From Microbaculum sp051390635 (GTDB lineage Bacteria; Pseudomonadota; Alphaproteobacteria; Rhizobiales; Tepidamorphaceae): a stretch of DNA of 64,000 nt. How positions within the stretch are numbered: the stretch's first letter is position 1; each line of letters starts with the position of its first letter. Shown piece by piece: positions 29,760 through 38,485 of the stretch. The translations under genes were made by a program, and so were the position numbers. Location of the stretch: NCBI RefSeq assembly GCF_051390635.1, contig NZ_JBPODT010000003.1, positions 124,001-188,000 on the forward strand, given 5' to 3'. The notes under the pieces are model-generated. The model was not told the DNA's origin. It was given only the letters and a program-made list of their open reading frames with translations, and did no database searches.

Positions 29760-31736
29760 TCATGCGCGATAGCCCAGGAGCGGACCGCTGCCGCGGGTCT
29801 CGGCCGTGGCGATATCGTCGGCCGACAGACGGTGCTCGCCGTCGTCGTTGAAGCTGCGCGCGACGACGACCGCCAGGATCAGCAGGGCCGACACGGCGGC
29901 GAGCCACCAGATGTGCCACACCATCGCGAATCCGAACACGCCGGCGACCACGCCGATGACGACGCCGGCCCCGGTGTTGTCCGGCATCTCGATTTCCGAG
30001 GCGATGTCGTCCCTGGTCGCTTCGGCCGGATTGGCCTTGCGCCAGGTCAGTTCGTCGCGGTCGTGCACGACCGGGATCCTGGCGAAGTTGTAGGGCGCCG
30101 GCGGCGAGGCGGTGGCCCATTCCAGCGTGCGCCCGTCCCACGGATCGCCGGTGGTGTCGGCCAGCGCCGCCCGGTTCCGGATGCTGACGTAGAGCTGCAT
30201 GATCAGGCAGCCGATGCCGATCAGGATCAGGAAGGCGCCGGCCGCCGCGACGACCAGCCAGGGCTGCCAGGCGGCCATGTCGTAATGCTCCATGCGCCGC
30301 GGCATGCCCATGAAGCCGAGCGCGTAGAGCGGCATGAAGGCGAGGTAGAAGCCGACGATCCAGGCCCAGAAGGCGCGCCGCCCCCAGGTATCGTCCAGCC
30401 TGAAGCCGAACGCCTTGGGGAACCAGTAGGTATAGCCCGCGAAGTAGCCGAACAGCGCGCCGGGGATAAGCATGTTGTGGAAGTGGGCGACCAGGAAGGT
30501 CGAGTTGTGCATCATGTAGTCGACCGGCGGGATGGCGAGCAGGACGCCGGTCATGCCGCCGATGACGAAGGTGACGATGAAGCCGAGCGTCCACAGCATC
30601 GGCACCGAGACGGTGATGCGGCCGCCATACATGGTCAGAAGCCAGTCGTAGATCTTCACTCCGGTCGGCACCGCGATGATCATCGTGGTGATGCCGAAGA
30701 AGGCGTTGACGTTGGCGCTCGAGCCCATGGTGAAGAAGTGGTGCAGCCAGACGGTGAACGACAGCAGGCCGATCACCGCGGTGGCGTAGACCAGCGACTC
30801 GTAGCCGAACAGGCGCTTGCGCGAGAACGTCGCGACGACCTCGGAGAAGATGCCGAAGGCGGGCAGGATCAGGATGTAGACCTCCGGATGGCCCCAGATC
30901 CAGATCAGGTTGATGTAGTTCATCATGTTGCCGCCGTCGCCGTTGGTGAAGAAGTGCATGCCCAGATAGCGGTCGAGCGCGAGTTGGGCGCCGACGACGG
31001 TGACGGCGGGGAAGGCGAAGACGATCAGGACGCTGGTGACGAGCGCCGTCCAGGTGAACAGCGGCATGCGCATCAGCGTCATGCCCGGCGCGCGGCGCTT
31101 GAAGATGGTGACGACGAAGTTGATGCCGGTCATGGTGGTGCCGACGCCGGACAGGATCACCGCCCATAGCCAGTAGTCGACGCCGACGCCGGGGTTGTAC
31201 TCGATGCCGGAATAGGGCGGATAGGCGGTCCAGCCGGCGGTCGAGAACTTGCCGATGACCAGCGAGACCAGAACCAGCCCGGCGCCCGACGCCGTCAGCC
31301 ACAGGCTGACCGAGTTCAGGAACGGGAAGGAGACGTCGCGCGCGCCGATCTGCTGCGGCACGACGAAGTTGATCAGCCCCGTCAGGAACGGCATCGCCAT
31401 GAAGAAGATCATGATCGTGCCGTGCGCGGAGAAGATCTGGTCGAAGTGGTCGGGCGGCAGATAGCCGTCGTCGCCCAGCGCGATGGCCTGCTGCGTCCGC
31501 ATCAGGATCGCGTCGGCGAAGCCGCGCAGCAGCATCACCAGCGCCAGCACGATGTACATGATGCCGATGCGCTTGTGGTCGACGCTGGTCAGCCACTCGC
31601 GCCACAGGTATTTCCACGCGCCCAGCCAGGTGATGACGGCGAGGACGAGCACGGCGGCGCCGACCTCGCCGAGCGCGCCGCCCAGCGCCACGGGGCTGTA
31701 GAACGGCAGGGCCTCGAAGGACAGTTTCCCGAGCAT
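29760..31736 (-). CDS. cyoB: cytochrome o ubiquinol oxidase subunit I CyoB
   Basis: Catalytic haem-copper subunit that reduces oxygen to water and pumps protons. The 658-residue protein starts MLGKLSFEALPFYSPV at 31736, chosen because this ATG overlaps the cyoA stop (TGATG) and follows AGGAGG. Key motifs are FSAHGTIMIFFMAMP, the copper/tyrosine region WIWGHPEVYILILPAFG, TVWLHHFFTMG, TGVKIYDW and HFHNMLIPGALFGYFAGYTYWFPK (haem ligands). About 15 membrane helices are expected. The glutamate in GHPEVY indicates an A-type proton-pumping oxidase. Confidence 0.97.
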   Translation of the reverse strand: MLGKLSFEALPFYSPVALGGALGEVGAAVLVLAVITWLGAWKYLWREWLTSVDHKRIGIMYIVLALVMLLRGFADAILMRTQQAIALGDDGYLPPDHFDQIFSAHGTIMIFFMAMPFLTGLINFVVPQQIGARDVSFPFLNSVSLWLTASGAGLVLVSLVIGKFSTAGWTAYPPYSGIEYNPGVGVDYWLWAVILSGVGTTMTGINFVVTIFKRRAPGMTLMRMPLFTWTALVTSVLIVFAFPAVTVVGAQLALDRYLGMHFFTNGDGGNMMNYINLIWIWGHPEVYILILPAFGIFSEVVATFSRKRLFGYESLVYATAVIGLLSFTVWLHHFFTMGSSANVNAFFGITTMIIAVPTGVKIYDWLLTMYGGRITVSVPMLWTLGFIVTFVIGGMTGVLLAIPPVDYMMHNSTFLVAHFHNMLIPGALFGYFAGYTYWFPKAFGFRLDDTWGRRAFWAWIVGFYLAFMPLYALGFMGMPRRMEHYDMAAWQPWLVVAAAGAFLILIGIGCLIMQLYVSIRNRAALADTTGDPWDGRTLEWATASPPAPYNFARIPVVHDRDELTWRKANPAEATRDDIASEIEMPDNTGAGVVIGVVAGVFGFAMVWHIWWLAAVSALLILAVVVARSFNDDGEHRLSADDIATAETRGSGPLLGYRA

Positions 31737-32701
31737 CAGCGAACCTCCTGCCTGTCGGACGGCCCGCAATTGAACTGGCCCGCATACGTGTCGAGCTGGG
31801 CCATCCGGCGCCTCCTGTCGCCCGTGTATTTCTCGATGATCCTGTCGAACAGGCCGGGCTCGACGCTGGAATAGTAGGTCACGGGAACCTTCTGGCTCGG
31901 CTTGGCGAGCGCCGCGTAGGTCTGCGTGTCGAGCGTTTCGGAAGACTCGCGCACGATCCCGAGCCAGGCCTGGTATTCATCCGCCGAGACGGCCTTGACC
32001 GTGAATTGCTGGTCCGGGAAGCCGCTGCCGCTGTACTGGGTGTTGCGGCCGACATAGGTGTCCGGGGTGTCGGCCTGCAGGTTGAGCCGCGTCTGCATGC
32101 CGGCCATGGCGAAGATCTGGCCGGCGAGGCCGGGGATGTAGAAGGAATTCATCACCGTGTCGGAGGTGATGCGGATCGAGACGGGCCGGCCCGCGGGAAT
32201 CGCCAGTTCGTTCACCGCGGCGATGTTCTCCTGCGGGTAGACGAACAGCCACTTCCAGTCCTGGGCGATGGCCTGGATCTCTACCGGCGCCTCCGGCGAG
32301 GCGATCGGCTTGTAGGGATCGAGCCGGTGCGTGTAGTCCCACACGATGGTGCCGATCGCGATGACGATCAGGGCGGGGCCGATCCAGACGATCACGTCGA
32401 CCTTGTTCGACTGCCAGTCGGGCCGGTAGTCCGGGTTTTCCTTGGATGCGCGATAGCGCAGCAGCACCCAGGCCGTGAGCACGTAGACGGGGATGATGAC
32501 GAGCAGCATCAGCCCGAAGGCGGTGTACAGGAGCTCGCGTTCCGCGAAGGCGATCGGCCCGTCGGGATTGAGCACCGGCCAGTTGCCGTCGGTGCAGCCG
32601 CCGAGGAGGAGAGTGGGGAGGAGGGCCAGGCCGAGCGCGCCTGCGCTCGCGAGGCGCCGCCGGAATGTCGCGATGTTGGGTGCCGAGGTCACGATGCGCA
32701 T
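31736..32701 (-). CDS. cyoA: cytochrome o ubiquinol oxidase subunit II CyoA
   Basis: Subunit II of the quinol oxidase, a lipoprotein anchored by two membrane helices with a periplasmic cupredoxin domain. The start at 32701 (MRIVTSAPNIATFRRRL) precedes a lipobox (TLLLGGC) at about residue 36; the open frame continues far upstream but is not coding there. The 321-residue protein contains VWDYTHRLDPYKP, AQDWKWLFVYPQENIA and VMNSFYIPGLAGQIFAMAGM. The copper A ligands of cytochrome c oxidases are missing, so quinol is the donor. First gene of cyoABCD. Confidence 0.95.
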   Translation of the reverse strand: MRIVTSAPNIATFRRRLASAGALGLALLPTLLLGGCTDGNWPVLNPDGPIAFAERELLYTAFGLMLLVIIPVYVLTAWVLLRYRASKENPDYRPDWQSNKVDVIVWIGPALIVIAIGTIVWDYTHRLDPYKPIASPEAPVEIQAIAQDWKWLFVYPQENIAAVNELAIPAGRPVSIRITSDTVMNSFYIPGLAGQIFAMAGMQTRLNLQADTPDTYVGRNTQYSGSGFPDQQFTVKAVSADEYQAWLGIVRESSETLDTQTYAALAKPSQKVPVTYYSSVEPGLFDRIIEKYTGDRRRRMAQLDTYAGQFNCGPSDRQEVR

Positions 32702-32844
32702 TCGTGTCCTGTCGTTCGGGGTGGGCGAACTCGAAGCACGCGAGGCCAGGAGGTCCGAATCCAGTTCCGTTACGGTACAGTGATTCTGTCCGCCGGCGCA
32801 GTTTTTGGTTGGCGCGGGCTTCGGTCCGGCGCGCCGTCGCCGGG

Positions 32845-34173
32845 TCAGGTGTCGGCGAACGTCCGTTCCAGCCGCACCGGATAGCGCGCCGCCAGCGTGG
32901 CCCCGCGCACGAGCAGGAACGCGGCGAGCGCCAGCCACAGGCCGTGATTGCCGAGCCAGGGCGTGGCGAGCTGCCAGACGACGACATAGACGACCAGCGA
33001 CACCAGCATCATGTTGCGCATGTCGTCCGACCAGGTGGCGCCGATGAACACGCCGTCGAACTGGAAGGCGGCGACGCCGAACAGCGGCGTCAGCGCGGCC
33101 CAGACCAGGAAGACGCGCGCGGCGTCGCGCACCTCGGGGCTCGTCGTCATCAGGTCGACGAACGCGGGCCCGCCCAGGAGCAGGACCAGGCTCAGCGCCC
33201 CGGCCAGCGCGAAGCCCCAGACGAGCGTCAGGTTGACCGCACGGGCAAACGCCGGCCTGTAGCGGGCGCCGATGGCGCGTCCGGCCAGCGTCTCCGCGGC
33301 GGTGGCGAAGCCGTCGAGGAAGTAGCCGCCGAGCAGGAAGAAGTTCATCAGGATCGAATTCGCCGCCAGCACCACGTCGCCCTGGCGTGCCCCCGCCGAG
33401 GTGAACAGCGCGAAGGCGAACAGCAGCGAGAACGAGCGGATCATGATGTCGCGGTTGACCGCGAAGGTGCGGATCAGCCCGGTCCTCTCCATCACCGCCG
33501 ACCACGGAATGAAGGCGCCGGCGCCGAGCGCCCGCGCCGCGACGAGCCCGCCGGCGATCGCGGTGACGGTCTCGCCGATCACCGTGCCCCAGGCCACGCC
33601 CGCCACGCCCCAGTCGAACCACAGCACGAAGAGCGCGTTGAGCGCCATGTTCAGGCCGTTGAGCAGGAGCTGGAGCGCCAGTCCGGTGCGCGCCCGCCCG
33701 AGGCCGAGGAACCAGCCGAGGATGGCGTAGTTGAATAGCGCGAACGGCGCGCCGATCACGCGGATCGCGAAGTATTCGCGGACCGCCGCCTCCACCGGGC
33801 CGCTCGCCCCCATCAGGAGCAGCGACGCGCCGAGGACGGGCGCCTGCAGCACGATCACCAGGACGCCGGCGATCAGGCCGACGAGGGCGGCACGATAGAG
33901 CGCGGCGGTCTGGGCGGTCCTGTCGTCGGCGCCCAGCGCCTGGGCGGTAAGGCCCGTCGTGCCCGAGCGCAGGAAGTTGAAGGTGGTGAACAGGATGTCG
34001 AAGATGATGGCGCCGACGGCGATGCCGCCGAGCAGGTCGGCGCGGCCGAGCTGGCCGATCACCGCCGTATCGACGATGCCCAGCATCGGCGTCGACAGAT
34101 AGGCGATCGTCATCGGCACGGCGATGGCGAGCACCCCGCGATGGGTGACCTCGAAGGGGCGGACGGTCGACAT
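32845..34173 (-). CDS. MATE family efflux transporter (DinF-like)
   Basis: A 442-residue multidrug/toxin exporter of the MATE superfamily with about 12 membrane helices in two MatE repeats (residues 10-215 and 235-430). The N-terminus FEVTHRGVLAIAVPMTIAYLSTPMLGIVDTAVIGQLG and the second repeat start FAVNRDIMIRSFSLLFAFALF are typical of the DinF subgroup. It lies 144 bp upstream of cyoA on the same strand; it is probably a separate unit. The substrate is not predictable. Confidence 0.92.
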   Translation of the reverse strand: MSTVRPFEVTHRGVLAIAVPMTIAYLSTPMLGIVDTAVIGQLGRADLLGGIAVGAIIFDILFTTFNFLRSGTTGLTAQALGADDRTAQTAALYRAALVGLIAGVLVIVLQAPVLGASLLLMGASGPVEAAVREYFAIRVIGAPFALFNYAILGWFLGLGRARTGLALQLLLNGLNMALNALFVLWFDWGVAGVAWGTVIGETVTAIAGGLVAARALGAGAFIPWSAVMERTGLIRTFAVNRDIMIRSFSLLFAFALFTSAGARQGDVVLAANSILMNFFLLGGYFLDGFATAAETLAGRAIGARYRPAFARAVNLTLVWGFALAGALSLVLLLGGPAFVDLMTTSPEVRDAARVFLVWAALTPLFGVAAFQFDGVFIGATWSDDMRNMMLVSLVVYVVVWQLATPWLGNHGLWLALAAFLLVRGATLAARYPVRLERTFADT

Positions 34174-34389
34174 TCGGTTCTGCGCGAAGGGAAACGGGAC
34201 GGGCCGCGCGACGAAGCGGGCCTCGATGCCGCCGGGTCACGCCGCGAACTCGGAATGGTTATAGGCGAATGCGCATGGCTGGCAACCGGCGCGTCCTGTC
34301 GGCGGGATACGTGGGATGGGTGCATTCATGACGGGTGAATTCACGGCGGATGTATTCACAATGGCGCGCGGATGGCCGATCCTGCGCCC

Positions 34390-35289
34390 ATGCCGCTCGC
34401 CGTCGTCCATCATCCCGCCTTCGCCGCCGCCCTGCCGGTCGGCCATCGCTTCCCGATGGGCAAGTACGCCAGGCTGTCCGACATCCTGGTCGCCGACGGC
34501 ATCGTCGCGCCCGACGGGTTCGTCGTCCCCTCGGAGGCGCCGGAAACCTGGCTCCGGCTCGCCCATGCCCCGGCCTATGTCGATCAGGTGCTCGGCGCCA
34601 GCGTGCCGGCGCGGATCGCGCGTGAGATCGGCTTTCCGGTGGAGGCGACGATCGCCCGCCGCGCCCGGCTGTCGGCCGGCGCCACGGTGCTGGCGTCGCG
34701 GCTGGCGCTGAAACAGGGCATCGCCTGCACGACGGCCGGCGGCAGCCATCACGCGCGCCGCGCCGGCGGGGCGGGGTTCTGCGTCTTCAACGATGTGGCG
34801 GTGGCGGCCTGCGTCCTCGCCGCCGACGGGGTCGGGCGGATGCTGGTCGTCGATCTCGACGTCCATCAGGGCGACGGCACGGCGGAGATCCTGGCCGGGA
34901 CGCCGGAAGTCTTTACGGTCTCGATGCACGCGGCGCGCAACTATCCCGTCCGCAAGGTGGCGGGCGATCTCGATATCGGCCTGGAGGATGCCACCGGCGA
35001 CGACGCCTATCTGCGCACGCTGCGCGAGATGCTGCCGCCGCTGCTCGACCGGATGTCGCCGGAACTGGTGTTCTACAACGCCGGCGTCGATCCCCACCGC
35101 GACGACCGGCTTGGCCGGCTGGCGCTGTCGGACGACGGCCTGCGGCAACGCGATGCCTGCGTCATCGGCGCCTGCCGCGACCGGGGCATCCCGGTCGCCT
35201 GCGTCATCGGCGGCGGTTATTCCGACGATGTCGACGCGCTGGCCGGCCGCCACGCGATCCTGCACCGCACGGCGGCCCGCTTCGCCTGA
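34390..35289 (+). CDS. histone deacetylase-like amidohydrolase
   Basis: Zinc-dependent deacetylase of the HDAC/acetoin utilisation/acetylpolyamine hydrolase superfamily; in bacteria these remove acyl groups from small molecules or proteins. The 299-residue protein contains GGSHHARRAGGAGFCVFND (active-site histidines), the zinc ligands in LVVDLDVHQGDGTAEI, FYNAGVDPHRDDRLG, and VIGGGYSDD where the family has a catalytic Tyr (Y277 region). The start MPLAVVHHPAFAAALP is chosen by homology; an in-frame ATG at 34372 would add six residues. Confidence 0.9.
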   Translation: MPLAVVHHPAFAAALPVGHRFPMGKYARLSDILVADGIVAPDGFVVPSEAPETWLRLAHAPAYVDQVLGASVPARIAREIGFPVEATIARRARLSAGATVLASRLALKQGIACTTAGGSHHARRAGGAGFCVFNDVAVAACVLAADGVGRMLVVDLDVHQGDGTAEILAGTPEVFTVSMHAARNYPVRKVAGDLDIGLEDATGDDAYLRTLREMLPPLLDRMSPELVFYNAGVDPHRDDRLGRLALSDDGLRQRDACVIGACRDRGIPVACVIGGGYSDDVDALAGRHAILHRTAARFA

Positions 35290-35321
35290 TCTTCCTGGGT
35301 CTGATCTTTCTGGGTCTGATC
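35286..35321 (+). repeat. short tandem repeat at the 3' end of the deacetylase gene
   Basis: A 15-bp unit CTGATCTTYCTGGGT occurs at 35286-35300 and 35301-35315 with one mismatch, followed by a partial third copy (CTGATC). It starts inside the last codons of the deacetylase gene and lies between two convergent genes. Confidence 0.7.
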
Positions 35322-35325
35322 CGGC

Positions 35326-35604
35326 CTATTCGCCGTTCTTGCCGACCTTGGTCAGCCGCATGACCAGCCAGACCGGGACGACGACCACGGCGCCGAGCAG
35401 GAAGTAGCGGAACAGATCGGCCAGTGCCTCGAAGCCGAGGTTCCAGATGCCGCGCAGGATGCGCTCGAAATTGCGCACGATGTCCAGCGGGCTGATGCCG
35501 AGCGCGGAAAAGATCAGGCCGACGATCAGCGAGATCACGGCCAGCCGGACGATTACCCAGCCGGGCGGCCCGCCGAAGAAGCGATTGAGCGCGCCATTGG
35601 CCAT
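35326..35604 (-). CDS. DUF6460 small membrane protein
   Basis: A 92-residue protein with two membrane segments (about 17-38 and 63-84): GWVIVRLAVISLIVGLIFSALG, then NFERILRGIWNLGFEALADL and a second helix FLLGAVVVVPVWLVMRL. It matches small conserved alphaproteobacterial proteins (DUF6460). The start MANGALNRFFGGPPGW at 35604 is supported by homology; the open frame upstream is not coding in this frame because the TerB gene lies there in another. Function unknown. It lies 23 bp after the TerB gene. Confidence 0.82.
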   Translation of the reverse strand: MANGALNRFFGGPPGWVIVRLAVISLIVGLIFSALGISPLDIVRNFERILRGIWNLGFEALADLFRYFLLGAVVVVPVWLVMRLTKVGKNGE

Positions 35605-35627
35605 CGCGGCGTCCTTTTCCGGGGGCA

Positions 35628-36041
35628 CTAGAGCGTGCGGAACCGGGCCCGCGCGCCGCGTTCGATCGCCGCGCAGACCAACGGATCGAGATCGAAGCGG
35701 TCCCTGAGAAGTTGCAGCAGGCGCAGTTCCTCCTGCTCCACGTCCAGGTCGGCGGCGGCCACGTCCACGGCCAGCGCGTAGGCCGTGTCGTAGAACTTCG
35801 GCGGCAGCGACTCGGCGACGAGGTCGAGCACCTTGTCCAGGCTGTCGTCCTCGTTCAGGAGCGCGCCGCAATCCTCGGCGACGGTGACGAGCCGTTCCGT
35901 GTCGAACTCGCGGAAGGCCGGCAGGTTCTGCACGATCCCGCCGATGCGCAGCAGTTCGTTGTCCGTCATCGTGCGGTCGGCGGCCGACATGGTCACCATC
36001 ACATAGATGAGCGCTTCCTGGGGGCTCACCGACTTCGTCAT
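35628..36041 (-). CDS. TerB family tellurite resistance-like protein
   Basis: A 137-residue TerB-like helical protein (MTKSVSPQEALIYVMVTMS). TerB domains are metal-binding helical bundles; the acidic motif ADRTMTDNELLRIGGIV near residues 21-37 fits the conserved first half, and a second similar motif occurs as VDVAAADLDVEQEELRLLQLL near 93-113. The start at 36041 is chosen for homology. No other ter gene is nearby, so tellurite resistance itself is not implied. Probably in one unit with the following DUF6460 gene. Confidence 0.85.
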   Translation of the reverse strand: MTKSVSPQEALIYVMVTMSAADRTMTDNELLRIGGIVQNLPAFREFDTERLVTVAEDCGALLNEDDSLDKVLDLVAESLPPKFYDTAYALAVDVAAADLDVEQEELRLLQLLRDRFDLDPLVCAAIERGARARFRTL

Positions 36042-36330
36042 AGCGTGCTCGTCCTGTCCGGTTGGCGAAAATCCGCGAATTCCGCGCGAGTCGAAACGCC
36101 GGCGCGGCGGAGCGCACCGTAGTCGCGCCGCGCGGGGGGTGCAAGATGGGGGCGGTGCGGCGATGGCCGTCCGGGATGCCCCGCAGGCGCGGTGCAGGCA
36201 TTCGGCTCGAGGGGAGGTCAACGACGTGACGAAGCCCATATAGCCGCCATTGGATGGCGCGATCGTCCGGTCCCTGGCAGGAACGGCGGGAGCGCAGTGA
36301 GGCGTGAGCGCGGAGATAAGGAAATCGTGC

Positions 36331-37086
36331 ATGGGCGAGCTACGTGGAAAAGTTGTCGTTGTCACCGGCGCGGGGCGCGGACTGGGGGCCGCCTTCGCGC
36401 TGGCCCTGGCGGAGGCCGGCTGCCGGCTCGTCCTGTGCGGCCGGCGGATGTCGGACCTCGAGACGATCGGCAATCTGATCACCGAACGCGGAGGGCAAAG
36501 CCCCCTGTGTGTCTCGCTGGACCTCGCCGACGCCGACAGCGTGAAACGGGCGTGCGCGCAGATCGCGGCGCACACGTCGCTGGTGGATATCGTGATCAAC
36601 AACGGCGCCATGTGGCTTGAGGCCCGCGCCGAGCCTTTTGCGGACGCCGAGGTGCTGGGCGTGGTCAACGCCGCCGTGACCGGAACCTTCCTGTTCACGC
36701 AGGGCCTGCACCCGCTGCTGACCGCCTCTGAGGCCCCGGATGTCGTCACCATCGGGTCGATCAGCGGTCTGCCGAACGCCGCCCTGCAGACGGTATCCGT
36801 GCCCTTCTACGCGGCCAAGCGTGGGCAGGTGGCGCTCGCCGACGGCTTCCGGCAGGCGTTCGCGGGCACCAAGGTCCGCTCCCTGCTGGTGAACCCGCCC
36901 TATCTCGACGAGGCCCGGCCGGACCAGCCGGACTGGCAGGACGCCGCGCGGCGGCCGAAGGGCGCGCGCGGCACGAGCCGGGATGTGGTCGAGGCCGTCG
37001 TTTTCGCGATGACGAGACCGCGCCATGTTTCGCTGACGATCGATATCGACGCCGATGACGGCGGCGTGTTCCCGCAAGGCGGGTAA
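36331..37086 (+). CDS. short-chain dehydrogenase/reductase
   Basis: A 251-residue classical SDR oxidoreductase using NAD(P). The cofactor motif is TGAGRGLG (residues 12-19), then NNGAMW (90-95), and the active-site serine in GSISG, with Y160 and K164 in FYAAKRG. ATG 36331 is preceded by AAGGAAAT; a GTG in frame at 36304 is less likely. The substrate is unknown. The 289 bp between it and the TerB gene hold no gene that I can support. Confidence 0.9.
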   Translation: MGELRGKVVVVTGAGRGLGAAFALALAEAGCRLVLCGRRMSDLETIGNLITERGGQSPLCVSLDLADADSVKRACAQIAAHTSLVDIVINNGAMWLEARAEPFADAEVLGVVNAAVTGTFLFTQGLHPLLTASEAPDVVTIGSISGLPNAALQTVSVPFYAAKRGQVALADGFRQAFAGTKVRSLLVNPPYLDEARPDQPDWQDAARRPKGARGTSRDVVEAVVFAMTRPRHVSLTIDIDADDGGVFPQGG

Positions 37087-37181
37087 GCCCCAGGCTGGGT
37101 AGTCTCACAGGCTGGCTAGAATGGCCGCCATGCCCGCCGGGAGCGTTCCGTCCCCGGCGGGCGATCAGGCGTCGCCTGCTA

Positions 37182-37817
37182 TCAGGCCCCGCCTGTCTTC
37201 GCCGTCCAGTAGCGGTGCAGGCCGTCGACGTCGCCGCTGGTCAGCAGCGCCATCGCCTCGCCCAGCCAGTCGTCGGGCCAGTCCCACCACGCCATGTCCG
37301 CAAGGCGCGCGATCGTCGCGTCGTCGAAGCGGGTGCGGATCGGCTTTGCCGGGTTGCCGCCGACGATGGTGTAGGGCGCCACGTCGCGCGTCACCAGCGC
37401 CCGCGTTCCGATCACCGCGCCGTCGCCGATGGTGACGCCGGGCATGACGATGGCCTCGGAGCCGATCCACACGTCGTTGCCGATCACGGTGTCGCCGGCG
37501 GGCCGATAGCCGTTGGCCGCCCCGGCGAAGGCCGGCACCTCGGCCATCCAGTGGAACGGAAAGGTGCTGATCCAGTCGGCCCGGTGGCCCTGGTTGCCCG
37601 CCATGATGAAGGCCGCGCCCGAGCCGATCGAGCAGAAGCTGCCGATGATCAGCCGGTCCACCCCGTCGTCGGGAAGCAGGAAGCGGGCGCAGTCGTCGAA
37701 GCCGTGGCCGTGATAGTAGCCCGAATAGTAGCTGTAGCGGCCGACGACGATGTTCGGATTCGTGACCTGCCGGTCCAGGGGGATGCCCCGGAACGGGCTT
37801 TCGAAGATGGTGTCCAT
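37182..37817 (-). CDS. CatB/Vat-like O-acetyltransferase (hexapeptide repeat)
   Basis: A 211-residue left-handed beta-helix acetyltransferase of the xenobiotic (chloramphenicol/streptogramin) group, start MDTIFESPFRG at 37817. Hexapeptide repeats are seen as IGSFCSIGSGAAFIMAG and GNDVWIGSEAIVMPGVTIGDGAVIGTRALVTRDV, and the catalytic histidine should be in NQGHRADWISTFPF. VGGNPAKPIRTRFDD ends the helix. Similar proteins also modify sugars, so antibiotic resistance is not certain. It is convergent with the SDR gene, about 95 bp apart. Confidence 0.9.
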   Translation of the reverse strand: MDTIFESPFRGIPLDRQVTNPNIVVGRYSYYSGYYHGHGFDDCARFLLPDDGVDRLIIGSFCSIGSGAAFIMAGNQGHRADWISTFPFHWMAEVPAFAGAANGYRPAGDTVIGNDVWIGSEAIVMPGVTIGDGAVIGTRALVTRDVAPYTIVGGNPAKPIRTRFDDATIARLADMAWWDWPDDWLGEAMALLTSGDVDGLHRYWTAKTGGA

Positions 37818-38485
37818 GAGACGCTCTCTGAATGCGTTGGCGCGCACGGCGGGACCGCGCGCGCAGGCGGAAACGGCGCGACGGCCGCAGCGGCCCAGGC
37901 CGCACCGGCCTCGGCCGGACCGGCGTCAGCCGGCGCGGCGTCGCGCGTCGGGCCCCCGCGCGGCGCGCCATGCGCCATGCGCCGGGGCGTCCGTCAGATC
38001 CTTCGTCGCGCGGCCTTCATGAAAACGCTTCGCCCTATGGAATGCTTTGCCCGGTGGTGTCGCGCGCCGTGATGCGGGATCGGACGCCGCTGGTCAAGCG
38101 CCCCGTGTGGGTTTTGGGGGGACGTTCCTGAGGACCGTAAGAACGCGGTCAGCTCTCGGCTGAACGCCGACATTGGAAAGCTCTCCACGTAATGACCGCT
38201 TCGCGCCCCATCTCCGCTATTCGCGGTCAAATTTGAGCTTTCCGAAAGCGGCCGTTCCCTGCGGCTTGATCGAAGGTCTGAGACGGGCGGGATTCCGACA
38301 TTCGCCGCAGTCTCAACTAACGGCAGCAGTGCGGACAAACCGATCAACCTTGGATCGCCGCCATATCCAACTTGCGACACGTCAGGCATCGTCGCTTTGC
38401 GCCAGTTGCGGCCATTGTCGTGGCAGCAAACGGTGGATTGCCTGTCGATTGATCGATATGCTCCAATCTACGAGAAGGATCACCT
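37818..38485 (+). other. long intergenic stretch without a supported gene
   Basis: Of these 668 bp, 37818-38030 is very GC-rich and simple in composition (for example GCCATGCGCCATGCGCC near 37968). From about 38100 it becomes less GC-rich, with fragments such as AATGACCGCTTCGCGCC and GCTATTCGCGGTCAAATT at 38192-38230. Short open frames in both strands show no family signal or codon pattern and are rejected. The part near 38190-38300 looks like degenerate repeats also seen after the next genes. Confidence 0.6.

Noticed and set aside
29722..31785. Open frame of 687 codons overlapping cyoB
   Set aside because: It is a frame-shifted shadow of CyoB, whose own frame has all haem and copper ligands.
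32702..34240. Upstream extension of the cyoA frame through the MATE gene
   Set aside because: Open by GC bias only; the MATE protein is encoded in another frame there, and CyoA has a normal lipoprotein start at 32701.
37832..38131. Short arginine-rich open frame upstream of the acetyltransferase
   Set aside because: No ribosome-binding site, simple-sequence composition and no family signal.
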